Source: Candidatus Pelagibacter sp. (GTDB lineage: Bacteria; Pseudomonadota; Alphaproteobacteria; Pelagibacterales; Pelagibacteraceae). From it: a stretch of DNA of 7,905 bases. The first letter of the stretch is position 1. Every line of letters starts with the position of its first letter. Positions 5,575 to 7,905 of this stretch are shown one piece after another. A program made the translations under genes and the position numbers. The stretch is from contig PAGZ01000025.1 in NCBI GenBank assembly GCA_002704625.1, positions 1-7,905 on the forward strand, written 5' to 3'. A model generated the notes under the pieces. That model worked only from the letters and a program-made list of their open reading frames with translations, had not been told where the DNA came from and ran no database searches.

Positions 5575-6759
5575 ATGTCACACAAAAAAACTGTAGTAAT
5601 CACATCTGCTGTAAGAACTGCAATTGGATCTTTGGGCGGAACCCTTAAAAATGTTCAGGCTCATAAGCTCGGATCAGCTGCAATATCAAATGCTATAAAA
5701 AAATCGAATTTAAAACCTTCTGATATAAACGAAATTATTATGGGACAAGTACTTACAGGTGGCGCTGGTCAAAATCCAGCTCGTCAAGCTTCTATTGATT
5801 CGGGAATACCTAAAGAAACACCTTCTTATATAGTGAATCAAGTTTGTGGATCAGGATTAAGATCTATTGCATCAGGTTTTCAATCAATCCTTTCTAATAA
5901 TGCAAATATAGTTGTTGCAGGAGGGCAGGAAAGTATGTCTCAAGCTCCACACGTAATCCATTTAAGAAATGGAAAAAAATTAGGTGACACAGAATTAATT
6001 GACTCTATGATTAAAGATGGACTTTGGGATGCTTTCAATGGTTATCACATGGGCATTACTGCTGAGAATGTTGCTCAACAATTTCAGGTTACACGAAAAG
6101 ATCAAGATAAATTTGCTTTTGACTCACAAACAAAAGCTTTAAAGGCACAAAAAGAAAATAAATTTGATGATGAAATTATACCTTTCACTATTCAGTTAAA
6201 AAAAGGAAGTACCACTTTTAAAAAAGATGAACATCCACGAGAAGGTATTTCGATGGAAGCTTTGCAAAGACTTAAAACTGCTTTTCAGAAAGATGGTACT
6301 GTGACTGCTGGTAATGCTTCAGGAATTAATGATGGAGCAGCAGCAGTAGTATTAATGTCAAAAGAAGAGGCTGAAAAAAGGGATATAAAACCTTTGGCTG
6401 AAATTAAATCTTGGGCTTCTTGTGGCGTAGATCCATCAATAATGGGAACAGGACCAATTCCATCATCAAAAAAAGCATTAGAAATTGCAGGATGGAAATC
6501 TAAAGACCTAGATTTAATAGAAGCAAACGAAGCCTTCGCAGCTCAAAGTTGTGCTGTTGTAAAAGAATTATCCCTTCCAATGGAAAAAGTTAACGTTAAT
6601 GGAGGCGCTATAGCTCTAGGCCACCCAATTGGAGCATCTGGTACGAGAGTTTTTGTCACACTTATACATGAAATGTTAAAAAGAAATTCCAAAAAAGGTC
6701 TAGCTACGTTATGTATCGGTGGAGGAATGGGCGTAGCAATGTGCATTGAAAGAAAATGA
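5575..6759 (+). CDS. phaA: Acetyl-CoA C-acetyltransferase (thiolase, PhaA/AtoB type)
   Basis: This biosynthetic-type thiolase joins two acetyl-CoA into acetoacetyl-CoA, or cleaves it in reverse. From the ATG at 5575 the product is 394 residues, nearly the same as the well-studied Zoogloea enzyme. The active site is complete: nucleophile C91 in VNQVCGSG (88-95), NEAF at 318-321, H350 in GGAIALGHPIGASG (343-356), and C380 in TLCIGGGMG (378-386). An in-frame TTG at 5554 would add seven residues (beginning MHVISLL). I prefer the ATG because it gives the standard N-terminus, and the inverted repeat at 5530-5553 lies directly before the TTG. No Shine-Dalgarno sequence is visible at either. The stop TGA overlaps the start of the next small gene in ATGA, so the two are probably translationally coupled. 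The product may feed polyhydroxybutyrate, ketone-body or isoprenoid routes; the window does not show which. Confidence 0.94.
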   Translation: MSHKKTVVITSAVRTAIGSLGGTLKNVQAHKLGSAAISNAIKKSNLKPSDINEIIMGQVLTGGAGQNPARQASIDSGIPKETPSYIVNQVCGSGLRSIASGFQSILSNNANIVVAGGQESMSQAPHVIHLRNGKKLGDTELIDSMIKDGLWDAFNGYHMGITAENVAQQFQVTRKDQDKFAFDSQTKALKAQKENKFDDEIIPFTIQLKKGSTTFKKDEHPREGISMEALQRLKTAFQKDGTVTAGNASGINDGAAAVVLMSKEEAEKRDIKPLAEIKSWASCGVDPSIMGTGPIPSSKKALEIAGWKSKDLDLIEANEAFAAQSCAVVKELSLPMEKVNVNGGAIALGHPIGASGTRVFVTLIHEMLKRNSKKGLATLCIGGGMGVAMCIERK

Positions 6760-6899
6760 AAATATCAAAACAAATAAGAAAAGATTCTAAAAAATCAAAA
6801 AAAAAGTTGCCTTTTACCGTTAAAGGATACCAAATTTATTATGGTATTATAATAGGTGTAGTTCTTTTAATTGGCTTTAGCCAAGTATTTTCTAAGTAA
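6756..6899 (+). CDS. 47-residue single-pass membrane protein, coupled to thiolase
   Basis: An ATG overlapping the thiolase TGA (ATGA) opens a 47-codon frame ending in TAA at 6897-6899. The product starts MKISKQIRKDSKKSKKKL, a strongly basic tail of about 18 residues. A short polar stretch with GYQIYYG follows, then one hydrophobic segment (IIIGVVLLIGF, about residues 31-41) and a short end, SQVFSK. The positive-inside rule suggests a cytoplasmic N-terminus. The overlapping start, the sharp split into basic tail and membrane segment, and the placement right before aceE argue for a real gene, probably translated by reinitiation after the thiolase. I do not recognise the family and assign no function. 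Confidence 0.6.
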   Translation: MKISKQIRKDSKKSKKKLPFTVKGYQIYYGIIIGVVLLIGFSQVFSK

Positions 6900-7040
6900 A
6901 ATTTTTTGTATAAGTATCTTAGAATCTAAATCTACTCTTTTTCTTTTAAAAATAAGTCTTAAAAATTGCATAATTTATAATGCGTAAATCAAGTGTCAAA
7001 AAAGCGGATAAATTGTGTAAAAAATGTGTATAATGACAGC
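6900..7040 (+). promoter_or_regulatory. aceE upstream region with two TATAAT boxes and phased TGTGTA repeats
   Basis: This 141-bp gap holds no gene I can support. It contains TATAAT at 6976-6981, inside an imperfect 16-bp palindrome (6968-6983, arms GCAT/ATGC), and a second TATAAT at 7029-7034. Neither has a good -35 at 16-18 bp. TGTGTA occurs at 7014-7019 and 7025-7030, 11 bp apart, with a related AGTGTCA at 6992-6998, 21 bp before the first repeat unit. Starting from the second TATAAT, transcription would begin at about 7041, the A of the aceE ATG. Function is inferred from position. Confidence 0.35.
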
Positions 7041-7905
7041 ATGGCAAAGAATATTTCTGTTCCTGATATTGGTGATTTTAAAGACGTAGAAATTATTGAA
7101 GTCCTTGTAAAACCTGGTGACAAAATCAAAAAAAACGATCCTATTGTTACATTAGAAAGTGATAAATCAAGTGTTGAAGTGCCATCACCATTCGAGGGTA
7201 AAATTTCTGAATTAAAAGTTAAGATTGGAGACAGGGTATCTGAAGGCAGTATCTTGGCAATTATAGACGGGGGAGCAGAAAAAAAAGATACAAATCCCAA
7301 ACCTATAATCGAAACAAAAGAAATTATAAAAGAAGAGAAAAAATCTAATGGATTAAAAAATGGTAAACAAAAAATTTATGCTCAACCTGTTTCAAAAGAC
7401 GATATTGATCCAGCCGAAACTCAAGAATGGATAGATTCACTCAAAGCCGTTTTAAAAACTGACGGTTCACCTAGAGCGGGGTATCTACTTAAAAAGATTA
7501 TAGATGAAGCTTATTCTCAAGGTTTGGTTTTGCCTGACACCAGAACCACCCCTTATATTAATACAATTCCTGCTGCCGCAGATATTAGATCTCCAGGCGA
7601 TCAAAATTTAGAAAGAAAGATACGAGCATACATTAGGTGGAATGCTGCAGCCATGGTTGTTAAAGCAAATAAAAAAAATCCAGAGCTTGGAGGTCATATA
7701 GGAACTTTTGCGTCTGCTGCAACTTTATATGATGTTGGTATGAACCATTTTTGGAGAGCGAAAAATAATAAATTTGGAGGAGATCTAATATATTTTCAGG
7801 GACATAGTGCGCCGGGAATGTATGCAAGAGCTTTTTTAGAAGGAAGAATTTCAGAAAAACAATTAGATAAATTTAGACAAGAAGTTGAGAAAGGTGGATT
7901 ATCCT
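7041..7905 (+). CDS. aceE: Pyruvate dehydrogenase E1 (homodimeric AceE type) with N-terminal lipoyl domain, 3' end beyond window
   Basis: E1 of the pyruvate dehydrogenase complex uses thiamine diphosphate to decarboxylate pyruvate and reductively acetylate a lipoyl group. The visible 288 residues have two parts. Residues 1 to about 77 form a lipoyl domain: ISVPDIGDF at 5-13, VKPGDKI at 23-29, the lipoylation site ESDKS at 39-43 with K42, VPSPFEGKI at 47-55, and KIGDRVSEG at 61-69. A charged Lys/Glu-rich linker follows (about 78-118). From about 119 it matches the start of E. coli AceE: DIDPAETQEW (121-130), INTIP (173-177), RWNA (199-202), ELGGH (215-219) and YFQGHSAPG (251-259). H219 and H255 correspond to the E. 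coli active-site His106 and His142. E. coli AceE is about 887 residues, so most of the protein is outside the window. E. coli AceE lacks a lipoyl domain, so this is a fusion. No Shine-Dalgarno sequence precedes the ATG. The acyltransferase and E3 genes may follow downstream, but are not visible. Confidence 0.93.
   Translation, partial: MAKNISVPDIGDFKDVEIIEVLVKPGDKIKKNDPIVTLESDKSSVEVPSPFEGKISELKVKIGDRVSEGSILAIIDGGAEKKDTNPKPIIETKEIIKEEKKSNGLKNGKQKIYAQPVSKDDIDPAETQEWIDSLKAVLKTDGSPRAGYLLKKIIDEAYSQGLVLPDTRTTPYINTIPAAADIRSPGDQNLERKIRAYIRWNAAAMVVKANKKNPELGGHIGTFASAATLYDVGMNHFWRAKNNKFGGDLIYFQGHSAPGMYARAFLEGRISEKQLDKFRQEVEKGGLS

Noticed and set aside
6911..6930. TTAGA-A-TCTAA symmetry after the small membrane gene as a terminator
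   Set aside because: With one base between the arms it cannot form a stable hairpin, and no T-run follows directly.
6989..7300. Minus-strand 103-codon frame
   Set aside because: Antisense to the lipoyl domain of aceE, which has clear family motifs. It is also antisense to the aceE promoter region.

Overview
The window is AT-rich with short intergenic gaps and carries alphaproteobacterial-type housekeeping genes. Most starts lack a Shine-Dalgarno match. The whole picture fits a streamlined marine alphaproteobacterium such as SAR11/Pelagibacterales. That placement is inferred from composition and gene content, not from a search.

Layout. (1) The left edge holds most of gltD (glutamate synthase small subunit) on the minus strand, with its C-terminus cut off. 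A 166-bp region separates it from the divergent gene uppP (undecaprenyl-diphosphate phosphatase). (2) Positions 2214-5383 look accessory. They hold a possible 31-residue membrane peptide (minus), an extended-SDR nucleotide-sugar epimerase (plus), and, converging on it with an 18-bp overlap, a two-gene minus-strand unit of a metallo-beta-lactamase-fold hydrolase and a HisH-type glutamine amidotransferase. HisH without hisF or other his genes beside it, next to a sugar epimerase, suggests surface-glycan or amino-sugar synthesis rather than histidine synthesis. (3) A tRNA-Arg(ACG) gene on the minus strand lies only 21 bp upstream of the hydrolase start, so the two may share a transcript. (4) On the plus strand come acetyl-CoA acetyltransferase (thiolase), an ATGA-overlapped 47-residue single-pass membrane protein, and the 5' part of a homodimeric-type pyruvate dehydrogenase E1 (aceE), which runs off the right edge.

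The most unusual object is the aceE product. A complete lipoyl domain with a Glu-Ser-Asp-Lys-Ser lipoylation site and a charged linker precede a standard AceE N-terminus, so E1 appears to carry its own lipoyl arm. Other points of interest are the orphan HisH/metallo-hydrolase pair, the loss of the SDR catalytic Tyr in the epimerase, the U73 discriminator of the tRNA-Arg, and helically phased repeats upstream of aceE.

Working together: GltD (ammonium assimilation), thiolase and pyruvate dehydrogenase (acetyl-CoA supply and use) are core metabolism. UppP recycles the lipid carrier for peptidoglycan and glycans, which fits thematically with the adjacent sugar genes.
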